DNA from: Alkaliphilus sp. B6464
GTDB lineage: Bacteria; Bacillota; Clostridia; Peptostreptococcales; Natronincolaceae
NCBI RefSeq assembly: GCF_018141165.1
Contig: NZ_CP058557.1
Span: forward strand, 558,001-622,000
Direction of reading: 5' to 3'
Length of the DNA: 64,000 nt
In this document: piece after piece, positions 37,880 to 47,003 of the stretch
Numbering within the stretch: the stretch's first letter is position 1
How the letters are laid out: every line of letters starts with the position of its first letter
The notes under the pieces: model-generated
The model's database searches: none
What the model saw: the letters and a program-made list of their open reading frames with translations, nothing else
What the model was told of the DNA's origin: nothing
Translations under genes and position numbers: made by a program

Positions 37880-38824
37880 TTGAAGATAAAAAATTATATA
37901 TTACTGATTCTAACAGTAATTTTATTAATTTATTCAACATCATGCAATTTTAAAAATGTAGAAAAGGAGCTAGAAGAAAACCCTGAAAACCTAGGAGCCC
38001 AATTTAACATTTCAAAGACAGAAGACCATACCAGTAATGTTGAATTTGATGTGCCTAACGAGTCTATCCCTATTCTTAATGTTCCATGGGAAAATGACAG
38101 TAAGTTTAAAGAAGCCCAAAAGCAGCATGGAACTGATGTGTTATTATCTGCATTTTGTACCGTTATAAAAACTACATCGCCAGGAGAACAGCATAATGTG
38201 CATTTAGCGGCTAAATCTGTCAGTGGAATTGTTGTACCTCCAGGTGGAGTATTTTCACAGAATAACAGCATAGGCCCTTATGTTGAATCCAAAGGATATC
38301 AGGAAGGCTCTGCTTATATAGGCGGAAATGTAACACCATCAATAGGTGGCGGAGCATGCAAAATAGCATCTACTTTATATAATGTGGCAATACTTAGTAA
38401 CTTGGAAATTGTAGAAAGATACAACCATAGTATGCCTGTTCACTATTTGCCCTATGGACAAGATTCAACAGTAGCTTATGGTGTCAAAGATCTTAAATTT
38501 AAAAACACTACAAATGCGCCTATTCTTATTTGGGCGGTTCCTATAGAAAACAGAGTTTACATGGGTTTTTACGGTAAAGAAACGCCTCCTAAGGTAGAGT
38601 GGCATCATAATATTTTAGAAAGAAGAGTAGCTCCTAAAGAATATAAAATAAATTACAATCTGAAGGACGGAGAAGAGAAAGTAATTCTTGAAGGAATGGA
38701 TGGAGCAAGGGTAGAGTCATTTATAACCATTGAGTATGAAGATGGTAGATTAGAGAAGAAAGATCTTGGAATTAGCAATTATTGGCCTATGCCACATATA
38801 ATTGAAGTAAATAAGATAAACTGA
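37880..38824 (+). CDS. VanW-family lipoprotein
   Basis: 314 residues. Start TTG at 37880 behind AGGGGTGAT. An N-terminal hydrophobic stretch ends in IYSTSC22, an acceptable lipobox, so the protein is probably lipid-anchored outside the membrane. The VanW domain (about 85-240) shows VVPPGGVFSQNN, GPYVESKGYQEGSAYIGG and GGACKIASTLYNVAILSNLE. VanW occurs in some vancomycin-resistance clusters, but single VanW-domain proteins are common in Clostridia and do not imply resistance; no van genes are nearby. The C-terminus resembles a G5-like beta domain (about 250-310). Confidence 0.88.
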   Translation: MKIKNYILLILTVILLIYSTSCNFKNVEKELEENPENLGAQFNISKTEDHTSNVEFDVPNESIPILNVPWENDSKFKEAQKQHGTDVLLSAFCTVIKTTSPGEQHNVHLAAKSVSGIVVPPGGVFSQNNSIGPYVESKGYQEGSAYIGGNVTPSIGGGACKIASTLYNVAILSNLEIVERYNHSMPVHYLPYGQDSTVAYGVKDLKFKNTTNAPILIWAVPIENRVYMGFYGKETPPKVEWHHNILERRVAPKEYKINYNLKDGEEKVILEGMDGARVESFITIEYEDGRLEKKDLGISNYWPMPHIIEVNKIN

Positions 38825-38872
38825 TAAAAAATTCAGAAGGAGTAAAACTCCCTCTGAATTTTTTATCAGTTT
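38814..38872. terminator. Terminator behind the VanW-family gene
   Basis: Long inverted repeat (about 25 pairs, one mismatch) with TTTTTT in the second arm. Its first arm includes the stop codon. It also faces the 3' end of modC. Confidence 0.85.
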
Positions 38873-38939
38873 ATCTGTGATTAATTACACTCATTAATAT
38901 ATAAAAATAAGACTAATACAAATTAACCTTATCCTCTTA

Positions 38940-39590
38940 TCAAAGCGCAGTATCATTAACTAAACATCCATTTGATATCCTTATAATTCTATCCCCCAAA
39001 TATTGTGCTTCTCCTTCGTCATGGGTAATCATTAATATTGGGATGTTCCACTTTTCCTTTATCTCTAAAAATTCATTATATAGTATTTGTTTTGTACGCT
39101 TATCTAATGCCGCAAAGGGTTCATCTAATAAAAGGACCTTTGGTCTAATAATTAATGATCTAGCCAAGGCTACCCTCTGCTTCTCTCCCCCTGAAAGCTG
39201 ATATGGATATTTCTTAAGAAGCTTTTCAATTTTAAAGGCTTCTGCAAATCGATACACTTCATCATTAGTACCGGCTTCCTTATAATTATTAAGTCCATAC
39301 TGAATATTTTTAAATACATTTATATGCGGAAACAAAGCATAGGACTGAAAAACATATCCGACTCTTCTTCTATGGATAGGCAAAATATGGCCTTCCTCTG
39401 AGTCAAAATAGACATCATTGTCCATTGCTATCCTTCCATTGTCTGGTTTAGCTACACCTGCAATGCAATTTAATATTGTAGATTTACCAGAACCAGATGG
39501 ACCTAAAATGACAGTTACCTCTCTATCAGCAGCGAAGTTAACATCTAATTTAAAGTCTTTATAGGCTTTATTTATATCAATGGTTAACAT
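38940..39590 (-). CDS. modC: Molybdate ABC transporter, ATP-binding subunit
   Basis: 216 residues from the ATG at 39590, with GAGGGAAG before it; a longer frame overlaps modB and has no site. Walker A GPSGSGKS (about 32-39), signature YQLSGGEKQRVALARS, Walker B VLLLDEPFAAL and the switch histidine in MITHDEGEA. It is short: the C-terminal TOBE/Mop domain of classical ModC (about 350 aa) is absent, as in many Firmicutes. Start overlaps the modB stop by seven bases. Confidence 0.92.
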   Translation of the reverse strand: MLTIDINKAYKDFKLDVNFAADREVTVILGPSGSGKSTILNCIAGVAKPDNGRIAMDNDVYFDSEEGHILPIHRRRVGYVFQSYALFPHINVFKNIQYGLNNYKEAGTNDEVYRFAEAFKIEKLLKKYPYQLSGGEKQRVALARSLIIRPKVLLLDEPFAALDKRTKQILYNEFLEIKEKWNIPILMITHDEGEAQYLGDRIIRISNGCLVNDTAL

Positions 39591-40267
39591 TTTTCTTCCC
39601 TCATCATTTTTATATAGTGTTTTCTCTTTAGCCATTGGTTTAGTAGCCATATGACTAAAAAACTAAATAGGGTCATAATTATTACTAATCGATTAGCCAT
39701 CTCTTTATTTCCTGTCTCCACTGCTGAATATATAGCTATAGGTATTGTTTGGGTTTTCCCAGGAATGTTTCCGGCAATCATTAAAGTAGCACCAAATTCA
39801 CCAAGAGCTCTTGCAAAGGACATTACCAAGCCACTAACAATGCCTGTCCAAGACAGGGGTAAAATAATTGTGAAAAACACCTTAAATTTGTTTGATCCCA
39901 AAGTAGCAGCAGACCTTTCATAAATAGGGTCTAAGTTTCCAAATGCAGATTTAACACTTTGTATCATTAATGGTAATGCAACTACGGTAGCAGCAATAAT
40001 AGAACCTGTTACCGTAAACACAACCTGTATTCCAAATATGTCCTTAAGCATTCTGCCTAATAAAGAATTTCTTCCAAATAAAATTAATAGTCCATATCCA
40101 ATTACCGTTGGTGGAAGCACCAACGGTAATGTCAACAGAGTCTCTAATAGTGTTTTACCTTTAAAATCTTTATTAGTTAAGGAATATGCTAATGGTATGC
40201 CTATTAGCATGGCAAATACTGTAGCAATTGATGCTACCTTCAATGAAAGTAATACTGGCTTTAACAT
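39584..40267 (-). CDS. modB: Molybdate ABC transporter, permease
   Basis: 227 residues, five to six membrane segments, and the permease EAA-type loop YERSAATLGSNKFKVFFTIILP. ModB features include TLPLVLPPTVIGYGLLILFG and RALGEFGATLMIAGNIPGKTQT. AAAGGAG ribosome site before ATG 40267. Between modA and modC in one operon. Confidence 0.95.
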   Translation of the reverse strand: MLKPVLLSLKVASIATVFAMLIGIPLAYSLTNKDFKGKTLLETLLTLPLVLPPTVIGYGLLILFGRNSLLGRMLKDIFGIQVVFTVTGSIIAATVVALPLMIQSVKSAFGNLDPIYERSAATLGSNKFKVFFTIILPLSWTGIVSGLVMSFARALGEFGATLMIAGNIPGKTQTIPIAIYSAVETGNKEMANRLVIIMTLFSFLVIWLLNQWLKRKHYIKMMREEKC

Positions 40268-40283
40268 TTGTACGCTCCTTTAA

Positions 40284-41075
40284 CTAATTTAAAACAAAGC
40301 CGTGCTTTTCAAGAATAGCGCTACCTTCCTTGGATACAAGGAATTCAGCAAATTTAGCAGCTGCATCTTTATATTCTGTTTCTTTAATAATAGCTGCAGG
40401 ATAAATTATTTTTTTATGTGAATCATCAGAAACTTCAAATAAAGTAACACCGTTTTCTAAAGCTAGAGCATCACTAGAATATACAAAACCAACATCAGCA
40501 TTTCCAGTATCAACATATGTCAATGCCTGTCTTACGTCTTTAGTAAATACAATTTTATCACTTAATTTTTCCCATAAATCATAATGTGTTAGAGCCTCCT
40601 CTGTGTACTTTCCTACTGGAACTGTTTCTGGAGTACCTACAGCAATATATTTTACATCTTCAGATAATAAATCTTCTATTTTATACACTTTACCTTGCAT
40701 ATCCTTAGTGCCTACAACAACTAATTTATTCTTTAATAGATCTTTTCTATCTTCAATAAGGCCCTTTTCTTCTAGAGCATTCATTTGAGAAACTCCAGCT
40801 GAAATAAAATAATCCGCTGTTGCCCCTTCTTCAATCTGCTTTTGAAGAGTTCCAGAACCAGCAAAGTTAAATTGTAATGTGATTCCATCATTTTCTTTTT
40901 CGTAAATATCTTTCATTTCATTAAAAGCATCTGTTAAGCTAGCTGCTGCAAAGATATTTAATGTTATTTCTTCGTTACCCCCCGGTATCTCTCCTTCTGT
41001 AACCTTAGGTTTGTTGGTACATCCAGCTAAAACTAGAGAACAGATTAATAAAAGTAACACTATTTTTTTCGTCAT
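40284..41075 (-). CDS. modA: Molybdate-binding lipoprotein
   Basis: 263 residues with an N-terminal signal ending in the lipobox LVLAGC18, so a membrane-anchored extracellular receptor. ModA features: FAAASLTDAFNEM at the first oxyanion loop, FAGSGTLQKQIEEGA, and DVGFVYSSDA. It captures molybdate or tungstate for ModBC. First gene of modABC; GGAGAG ribosome site. No molybdenum-cofactor riboswitch could be recognised upstream. Confidence 0.95.
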   Translation of the reverse strand: MTKKIVLLLLICSLVLAGCTNKPKVTEGEIPGGNEEITLNIFAAASLTDAFNEMKDIYEKENDGITLQFNFAGSGTLQKQIEEGATADYFISAGVSQMNALEEKGLIEDRKDLLKNKLVVVGTKDMQGKVYKIEDLLSEDVKYIAVGTPETVPVGKYTEEALTHYDLWEKLSDKIVFTKDVRQALTYVDTGNADVGFVYSSDALALENGVTLFEVSDDSHKKIIYPAAIIKETEYKDAAAKFAEFLVSKEGSAILEKHGFVLN

Positions 41076-41445
41076 TGTTCATCTCTCCATTTCGGTATGA
41101 TTTATTTGGTAAAGAATTATCGAACCACAAAACATACCTCACCATTAGTATGATAGCCATACTAAACTCTATTAAGAAGCTAGCCTAAGAAATAAGCATT
41201 CTATTTACCTATTTCACCTTGAATTATATATTTTTTGTTGTAAAATTTCAAGTGTGTTAAAAAAATATTAATTCACATAAGAAAACATACTAATTATTGA
41301 CAGTTATATACCTATAAAGTATACTGAATTATGACGAACCAAAATTAAGAATGAGATTGGACAATCCTTATTTATACCTAACGCAAAATAACTATAAAAA
41401 AATAAATAACTACTTGACCCAATCAGTGGTTATTTCTATACAATA
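41076..41445. other. modA upstream region
   Basis: No gene. A TAGTATG/CATACTA hairpin (41146-41164) lies about 75 bases before modA and could be an operator or leader stem. The remainder is AT-rich. I do not see a ModE palindrome or Moco riboswitch. Confidence 0.4.
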
Positions 41446-41486
41446 ATAAAAAACGAGGCTACCCTTTAAAGGATAGTCTCATTTTT
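41446..41486 (-). terminator. hcp terminator
   Basis: Stem GAGACTATCCTTT/AAAGGGTAGCCTC followed on the minus strand by TTTTTTATT, 20 bases after the hcp stop. Confidence 0.92.
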
Positions 41487-41504
41487 TATATATTTTTGTG
41501 TATA

Positions 41505-43169
41505 TTATGCTTCTGCTGTTGCTCCTAAGAACATTGCCATATCATCTTCTACATTTGTAATTCCACCAATACCAAAATTTTCTACTAAAACATTAACAAC
41601 ATTTGGTGATAAGAATGCAGGAAGTGTTGGTCCTAAGTGAATATTTTTAACACCTAGATATAGTAATGCAAGTAAAACGATTACAGCTTTTTGCTCATAC
41701 CATGCAATGTTATATGAAATTGGTAATTCATTAATATCATTTAACTCAAATACTTCTTTTAATTTTAACGCGATTAATGCTAATGAGTAAGAATCGTTAC
41801 ATTGTCCAGCATCTAATACTCTTGGAATACCACCGATGTCTCCTAGATCAAGCTTGTTGTATTTGTATTTTGCACAACCAGCTGTTAAGATTACTGTATC
41901 CTTTGGTAGTTTTTCAGCAAACTCTGTATAGTAATCTCTGCTCTTCATTCTACCATCACAACCAGCCATAACAAAGAATCTCTTAATGGCACCAGATTTA
42001 ACTGCATCTACAACTTTATCTGTAAGTGCAAATACTTGCTCATGGGCAAAGCCACCTATAATTTCGCCTCTTTCAATCTCTGTAGGAGCGGCACATTTTT
42101 TAGCATGTTCAATTATGTCTGTGAAATCTTTTGTTCCATCTGCATTTTCTTTAACTCTCTTTAATCCTTCGAATCCTACTGCACCTGTTGTGTAAACTCT
42201 ATCTTTGTAAACATCTTTTGGAGGAACTAGACAGTTTGTTGTCATTACAATTGGTCCATTAAATGTTTCGAACTCTTTATCTTGTTTCCACCATGCATTT
42301 CCGTAGTTTCCTACAAAGTGGCTATATTTTTTGAATGCAGGATAGTAGTTTGCAGGAAGCATTTCAGAGTGAGTATATACGTCTACTCCTGTTCCTTCAG
42401 TTTGCTCAAGTAATTGCTCCATATCTCTTAAATCGTGTCCACTAATTAAAATAGCTGGATTATTTTTAACACCGATATTTACCTTTGTAATCTCTGGATT
42501 ACCATATGTCGAAGTATTAGCTGTATCTAATAAAGCCATTGCTTTAACACCAGTTTCTCCAGCTTTCATTGTAAGAGCAACTAGATCATCTGCTGTTAAT
42601 TTATCATTTAAAGTCTCAACAAGAGCTGTTTGCATAAATGTATAAATTTCATCGTCTTCGTATTTTAGGTTATATGCATGCTCTACATATGCAGCTAAAC
42701 CTTTAACCCCAAATACAATTAAGCTTCTTAAAGATCTAACATCTTCATTTTCAATTGCTAAGTATCCAGCTTCTACAGCTTTAGCTTCGAATTCCTCAAC
42801 TGTGCTTCCAGTCCAGTGGGCTGCATCATGTGTAATGTGATCCACATTTATTCCAGCATTAATTACTGCTGCTTTTGTTTCTTCCCTTAATTCAATAGCT
42901 TTTTTAATTCTGTCAACAAATACAGCTTTATCAAAGTTTGCATTTGTAATTGTAGCAAATAGTCCATCAGTTATAAACTTATCTGCTTTATTTGTGTTTA
43001 ATCCTGCTTTTCTAGCTTCTAAGTTGTAAAATGAAATTCCTTTTAGTATATAAATTAGTAGGTCTTGTAAGTTAGCTACATCACTTGTCTTTCCACAAAC
43101 ACCTCTTACAGTACATCCTGTTCCTTTTGCGGCTTCTTGGCATTGATGACAAAACATTGAAGCTGACAT
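41505..43169 (-). CDS. hcp: Hybrid cluster protein (hydroxylamine reductase / NO-responsive)
   Basis: 554 residues. The N-terminal cysteines C7-x2-C10-x8-C19-x5-C25 are the class I spacing that binds a [4Fe-4S] cluster in strict anaerobes. The hybrid cluster ligands lie in [35 protein letters not shown] and [11 protein letters not shown]. Hcp reduces hydroxylamine in vitro and acts in vivo as NO reductase and S-nitrosylating enzyme, so it belongs to nitrosative stress defence. Monocistronic, own terminator, and a CRP/FNR-type palindrome about 75 bases upstream. Cytoplasmic. Confidence 0.96.
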   Translation of the reverse strand: MSASMFCHQCQEAAKGTGCTVRGVCGKTSDVANLQDLLIYILKGISFYNLEARKAGLNTNKADKFITDGLFATITNANFDKAVFVDRIKKAIELREETKAAVINAGINVDHITHDAAHWTGSTVEEFEAKAVEAGYLAIENEDVRSLRSLIVFGVKGLAAYVEHAYNLKYEDDEIYTFMQTALVETLNDKLTADDLVALTMKAGETGVKAMALLDTANTSTYGNPEITKVNIGVKNNPAILISGHDLRDMEQLLEQTEGTGVDVYTHSEMLPANYYPAFKKYSHFVGNYGNAWWKQDKEFETFNGPIVMTTNCLVPPKDVYKDRVYTTGAVGFEGLKRVKENADGTKDFTDIIEHAKKCAAPTEIERGEIIGGFAHEQVFALTDKVVDAVKSGAIKRFFVMAGCDGRMKSRDYYTEFAEKLPKDTVILTAGCAKYKYNKLDLGDIGGIPRVLDAGQCNDSYSLALIALKLKEVFELNDINELPISYNIAWYEQKAVIVLLALLYLGVKNIHLGPTLPAFLSPNVVNVLVENFGIGGITNVEDDMAMFLGATAEA

Positions 43170-43238
43170 AATTCACATCTCCTTTTCAGATTCGTTTTTC
43201 TTTCTGTATATATACTATCATCATTATTATAGGTAGAC

Positions 43239-43254
43239 TGTGATATATGTCACT
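43239..43254. promoter_or_regulatory. CRP/FNR-family operator upstream of hcp (HcpR-like)
   Basis: TGTGATATATGTCACT, a near-perfect TGTGA-N6-TCACA palindrome centred about 77 bases before the hcp start. TATATA or TATAAT words between it and the gene can serve as -10. HcpR-type regulators of anaerobes bind GTGA-N6-TCAC sites at hcp. Confidence 0.6.
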
Positions 43255-43369
43255 AGGATTATTGATTTTTCTCACGAAAATTCTCTAATGCTATTCCATC
43301 AACTCCTGTTCCACTCAAAACCTGTGTCATCTCGATTGTATTGTTGAAGTATAAGTTTTGACGTACAGA

Positions 43370-43398
43370 ATAAAAAAATAGGATAGCTTAAACTATCC
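43370..43398 (-). terminator. Terminator of the tailocin operon
   Basis: Stem GGATAG/CTATCC followed by TATTTTTTTA on the minus strand; the holin stop codon (TAG) is inside the stem. Confidence 0.9.
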
Positions 43399-43743
43399 CA
43401 ATACTTCTTTATCATATCCTAATAAAGTTTTGCCACTTGCTAAATATCTTTTTAAATAATCTACAGCATCCTCAATCATCTCATCAATCTGCTTCTCACT
43501 ATATAACAATTTTAAAATACCAGGAATAACCTCATAGATCCTTTCAACTACCATTACATACTTTAATTCACCTGTACCACTTCCTAATTGTTTTTCAGCT
43601 TCTGTTACAAGTGCTAGTACTAACTTTCTTAGAAAATCTTCTTTTCCTCTTTTATATAGCAATAATCCAATTGAAATAACAATAGTTGTACAAATTATGT
43701 CAATTAAATTAGTCATTATATAAGTTTGTATTAATTCAATCAT
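43393..43743 (-). CDS. Phage-type holin, LLH family
   Basis: 116 residues: one strong membrane segment (about 14-30, IICTTIVISIGLLLY) and a charged helical C-terminus (FLRKLVLALVTEAEKQLGSGTGELKYVMV) as in LLH holins. It would open the membrane to let the amidase reach the wall, releasing the tail particles. GAAGGAGAT ribosome site lies in the end of the amidase gene. Last gene of the tail operon. Confidence 0.8.
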   Translation of the reverse strand: MIELIQTYIMTNLIDIICTTIVISIGLLLYKRGKEDFLRKLVLALVTEAEKQLGSGTGELKYVMVVERIYEVIPGILKLLYSEKQIDEMIEDAVDYLKRYLASGKTLLGYDKEVLG

Positions 43744-44361
43744 CTATTTTATCTCCTTCATTCTATATAGCATTGTTACTAGTTCCTCCCTAGTAGCAAA
43801 GTCCTTAGGTCGTTGTCCATCCGTAATACCTTTTTGTTTCCCCCACTCCCATGCTTCAATTGCCCATTCACTTACTCCCTGCTCCCTAATACTATTCAGC
43901 TTCCATAATTCTTTTTCAATATCACCTATAAACTCATTCCATCTAGGTAAGATTAATCTTGGACAATTCTTTCCATTCCATCTTTGATGTGTAGTTACTC
44001 TATCTACTCCCCAACCACGATCGAATAATAGTTCTGCAACTAATTTGACAGCATTGTCCCATACCTTTTCTTGGTTACCACTCTCACAAACCTCAATTCC
44101 TATAGAAGTTAAATTCCCTTGTTTGTTTCCTGAATGATGGGCTACCTCATCCAAGGGGATACACTCGACTACTTCTCTTTCATCTATTGCAATATGAAAA
44201 CTTGTTGGGTTAGTATTATATGGGTTAGTAAGCCATCCTCGTTCATTTCTAGCTGTACTGGTAGGATTGCCTGTGTTGTGTATGGTGATCGTTTCAGGTT
44301 TCAATTTAGTCCCAGGTCTTTTATTTCCTTTTGGAATATGATCTATTATATAGTTGTACAT
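43744..44361 (-). CDS. N-acetylmuramoyl-L-alanine amidase (endolysin)
   Basis: 205 residues, Amidase_2 fold (about 20-155) with zinc ligands H28 in ITIHNT and H in THQRW plus the C of NCPRL, so it cuts between MurNAc and L-Ala. The C-terminal 40 residues (SEWAIEAWEWGKQKGITDG...FATREELVTMLYR) form a single SLH-like motif that may bind cell-wall polymer. In the lysis block with the UviB-like protein and holin, downstream of the tail genes. Confidence 0.92.
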   Translation of the reverse strand: MYNYIIDHIPKGNKRPGTKLKPETITIHNTGNPTSTARNERGWLTNPYNTNPTSFHIAIDEREVVECIPLDEVAHHSGNKQGNLTSIGIEVCESGNQEKVWDNAVKLVAELLFDRGWGVDRVTTHQRWNGKNCPRLILPRWNEFIGDIEKELWKLNSIREQGVSEWAIEAWEWGKQKGITDGQRPKDFATREELVTMLYRMKEIK

Positions 44362-44365
44362 TTAA

Positions 44366-44590
44366 TTAACTCCTTAATACAGCTTTTATTTCGTGTACAT
44401 CTTGCTGTATATTATCTACAATCCCGAATTTCTCTGTAAGGTTTTTAATTACTGATTGATTTTCACTTATAGTTTCTTGATACTTTTTCTCTCTATGTCT
44501 GCTATCGTATAGTACATAAATAAAAAGAAATACATATAGTGATGCCCAAAGTCCATTTCCTGCCGCTAGTTTAAAAAGTGTTTGTTCCAT
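44366..44590 (-). CDS. BhlA/UviB-family small membrane protein
   Basis: 74 residues from the ATG at 44590 (AGGTG six bases before; the frame from 44626 starts in the terminator). Membrane segment about 13-29 (LWASLYVFLFIYVLY), then a charged coiled-coil tail. The BhlA/UviB family is found beside bacteriocin and phage lysis genes and includes holin-like peptides; an XhlA-like role is an alternative. Lies between the tail module and the amidase. Confidence 0.8.
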   Translation of the reverse strand: MEQTLFKLAAGNGLWASLYVFLFIYVLYDSRHREKKYQETISENQSVIKNLTEKFGIVDNIQQDVHEIKAVLRS

Positions 44591-44615
44591 ATAGCACCTA
44601 CTTTCTGATAAATTA

Positions 44616-44642
44616 AAGAAGGGCATAAAAAAAGCCCTTCTT
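44616..44642 (-). terminator. Hairpin between tail and lysis genes
   Basis: AAGAAGGGC/GCCCTTCTT around a 9-base T-rich loop, just behind the 48-aa XkdX-like gene. The trailing T-run is modest, so it may attenuate rather than stop the operon. Confidence 0.7.
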
Positions 44643-44646
44643 GGGG

Positions 44647-44793
44647 TTACATTCTGACTATTAAATCTACTCTACCTTCTGCAACGAGAATAGCATCAGC
44701 TTCATCTTGATACCTTTTATATATACTAATACTAAATACCTTAGTGTAGTCTTGTCTACCTAACATTATTTTTTTAGCTATATAAGCAGCCAT
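44647..44793 (-). CDS. XkdX-like small phage protein, 48 aa
   Basis: Starts MAAYIAKKIMLGRQDYTKVF and ends VDLIVRM, with AGGAGGTG eight bases before the ATG at 44793. The size and the place between the XkdW-like protein and the lysis block are those of XkdX in PBSX-type tail loci; sequence similarity to XkdX is only loose. Function unknown, possibly fibre-associated. Confidence 0.7.
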   Translation of the reverse strand: MAAYIAKKIMLGRQDYTKVFSISIYKRYQDEADAILVAEGRVDLIVRM

Positions 44794-44794
44794 A

Positions 44795-45127
44795 CTATTC
44801 ACCTCCTATTAAACTTGGTACTATTTCAAACATTAATTCTTCTATTACTTTATCTTGTTCAGCTATTCTATTTTCTAATAATTCAATTTCAGTTGGTGGT
44901 TTAGGTTGATTTTTTATTTCATCAGCCCAATCTGCATATTGTTGCTCAGTTAATATTGTAATATCTTCATGTTCTGGGATAACTTCTTCTATCGTTTTAA
45001 CCAATATTTCAGTATGGTTATTAAAATATACTTGGGTATTCGTTACAAATAAATCTATATCCAAGCCTTTATAGTCAAAATTTCCTCCACTTGAGTCTAC
45101 TAATTTTTTAATGTGTAAAGATTTCAT
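44795..45127 (-). CDS. XkdW-like tail-associated protein
   Basis: 110 residues: a beta-rich N-terminal part and a C-terminal coiled coil (EIELLENRIAEQDKVIEEL). Occupies the XkdW position directly behind the tail-fibre gene. Such proteins are thought to help fibre assembly or cap the fibre, but this is not established. Its stop overlaps the ribosome site of the next small gene. Confidence 0.65.
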   Translation of the reverse strand: MKSLHIKKLVDSSGGNFDYKGLDIDLFVTNTQVYFNNHTEILVKTIEEVIPEHEDITILTEQQYADWADEIKNQPKPPTEIELLENRIAEQDKVIEELMFEIVPSLIGGE

Positions 45128-45151
45128 AGTATCTCTCCTTTAATTGTTTTA

Positions 45152-46456
45152 TTACACTGCTAGTATAGAGCTTATCATGGATGTAAAATGATAATCTAAC
45201 GACCCTCCTCGCATTGAACTTGTTCCATTATTATATGCTACAGTCAAATATGCTCTTTTATAATAAATATAACATATATAATCTGTTCCTGATTTTACGA
45301 TATACGTAGCAGCTCGTCCATCAGAATAACCTCCTAAATTTGAAAGTTGTATGCCTGTTTTATTACATATATAGGCGAAACTTTCTGTAGTATTACTAAA
45401 TCTTAGGTAATTACCATTAGGCCATACAAAATTAAAATTTCTTATAAGTTCATAATTAGTAATATCGCCTGTAGAACTTAATACAATACCATTAAAATTG
45501 ACTCTCAACCCATTATAAGGTGAGTTATAACGTTGTATACACCAACAATCTCTGGACGCCGAATGATAAATTAACCGATAAGAATTACCATCATCCATAA
45601 AAGGCGTAGAACTTATTAGTATTCCATTTGGGCTATAAATATACTTGGTTAATTTCCAGCCTTTTTCTATAATCCCTACTATTCTATTATTTTCTATAAC
45701 AACATTTCTAAGTGAAGCTACATCATCATTAGTGCTGGCAGTTATTAATGTAGTTATCATCGGTTGAGTGTAATCCGCAATATTATCATAATTCCCAGTT
45801 ACGCCACCAATATTAACGCCTTTCTTAACATTAGCTGCTGTTAGATTTGGAAGGTTAGCTGTCACTTTACCAGCTCCACTATGGTATCCAGCAGGTATTG
45901 TATATTGTCCGCCTTGAGTAGTTATCGTATTAGTTACAGTACCTCTATTTGACATAGTACCTGTTAATTTGCTTCCTTTTACATAAGCTGTTTTACCCGA
46001 TAGTATATCGCTTGCAACTGCATTAGCATCACCAGTTTTATCTGTTTCAATTGATTTGATGCCTAAATCTAATTCATTGAAAGTTGCCACTTCACTTTGT
46101 TTAGAAACCGTACCCCCCTTGGACTTAATGGAGGTTTCTAGTAAATTCTTGCCATCAAGCCCAGATTGCTTTACCGTATCAAATTCCTGTTCAGTATTAA
46201 ATTTAAATGTCGCATATTCTGCCTTATACGATGTAATTCTTTGACTAACAGTATCCATTGCTTGTGTCGTTTCTTGAGTCAATGTTTCAATTTTCTGATC
46301 TGTGTATGCATTAGCTCTCTGTTCTGTGGCATTAGCTTTTTCATCTATCTTTTTAAGCTCAGTATCAATAACTTCTGCGTTTGAATTTAAATCTTCTATA
46401 TTATAAAAGTCATCTTGATCTGGCTTCTTTAAATTATAATTAGTAGTATATTTCAT
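45152..46456 (-). CDS. Tail fibre / receptor-binding protein
   Basis: 434 residues. The N-terminus (MKYTTNYNLKKPDQDDFYN) is the attachment segment common to PBSX-type fibres; then a coiled coil (about 35-95), a stalk with the Clostridium phage fibre repeat (ASDILSGKTAYVKGSKLTG, GQYTIPAGYHSGAGKV, TAANVKKGVNIGGVTG; about 140-225), and a beta-rich unrecognised head (about 235-434). The head should decide which strains the particle binds. In R-type tailocins this is the most variable gene. Confidence 0.85.
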   Translation of the reverse strand: MKYTTNYNLKKPDQDDFYNIEDLNSNAEVIDTELKKIDEKANATEQRANAYTDQKIETLTQETTQAMDTVSQRITSYKAEYATFKFNTEQEFDTVKQSGLDGKNLLETSIKSKGGTVSKQSEVATFNELDLGIKSIETDKTGDANAVASDILSGKTAYVKGSKLTGTMSNRGTVTNTITTQGGQYTIPAGYHSGAGKVTANLPNLTAANVKKGVNIGGVTGNYDNIADYTQPMITTLITASTNDDVASLRNVVIENNRIVGIIEKGWKLTKYIYSPNGILISSTPFMDDGNSYRLIYHSASRDCWCIQRYNSPYNGLRVNFNGIVLSSTGDITNYELIRNFNFVWPNGNYLRFSNTTESFAYICNKTGIQLSNLGGYSDGRAATYIVKSGTDYICYIYYKRAYLTVAYNNGTSSMRGGSLDYHFTSMISSILAV

Positions 46457-46457
46457 A

Positions 46458-47003
46458 TTATATTAACACCTCATTTCTTAATTGATCGTTGGTAAAAGGT
46501 TGAAGTTCCATATGTCTTAAATTTCTTAAATATGAGTATTGATTATATCTGATTTTAATACTAATATTCATATTAACAGGTACAATTTTTTTCGTTAAAT
46601 CAGATATTGCATTTACCATGTTTTTAGATTTAAGTTCTACTAAAATAGATAATTCATATTGATCATGGTTAATATTTAGAACGTATCCATCTGAACCACA
46701 TAACTGACTAAGTAACTGTTTAAGTACTTTATAGGTATAAGGTAACTGTTCATTAAGTCTAGTTAATATTGTAAATGCTCTATCTTCTAAGGTATGATTA
46801 GCCTTAGGAACTATCTTAAGTATCTTTTCCCATCTTTTAATTCCATTTACAGTAGCTGTATTTACAAACTGATCGTCAAATATATTCTGTATGCTATCCC
46901 ACATTAGGTTAATCTCTGCATTCTCTGTATTTGAAATATGTTGGAACTCTGCAATCTCTTTTACTATATTAGGCAGATAATTAGCTATATTTACTTTTCT
47001 CAT
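46458..47003 (-). CDS. Baseplate protein XkdU-like (DUF2313/YmfQ)
   Basis: 181 residues, typical length. YLPNIVKEIAEFQHISNTEN at the start and a middle segment RAFTILTRLNEQLPYT match the XkdU/YmfQ family, equivalent to tail protein I of contractile phages, joining baseplate wedge and fibre. The start overlaps the XkdT gene by four bases (ATGA), indicating coupled translation. Confidence 0.88.
   Translation of the reverse strand: MRKVNIANYLPNIVKEIAEFQHISNTENAEINLMWDSIQNIFDDQFVNTATVNGIKRWEKILKIVPKANHTLEDRAFTILTRLNEQLPYTYKVLKQLLSQLCGSDGYVLNINHDQYELSILVELKSKNMVNAISDLTKKIVPVNMNISIKIRYNQYSYLRNLRHMELQPFTNDQLRNEVLI

Noticed and set aside
37880-38824. Vancomycin-resistance locus because of VanW
   Set aside because: No ligase, dehydrogenase, dipeptidase or two-component genes nearby; VanW-domain proteins are common without resistance.
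41076-41445. Molybdenum-cofactor riboswitch upstream of modABC
   Set aside because: The conserved Moco RNA words are absent; only a small hairpin is visible.
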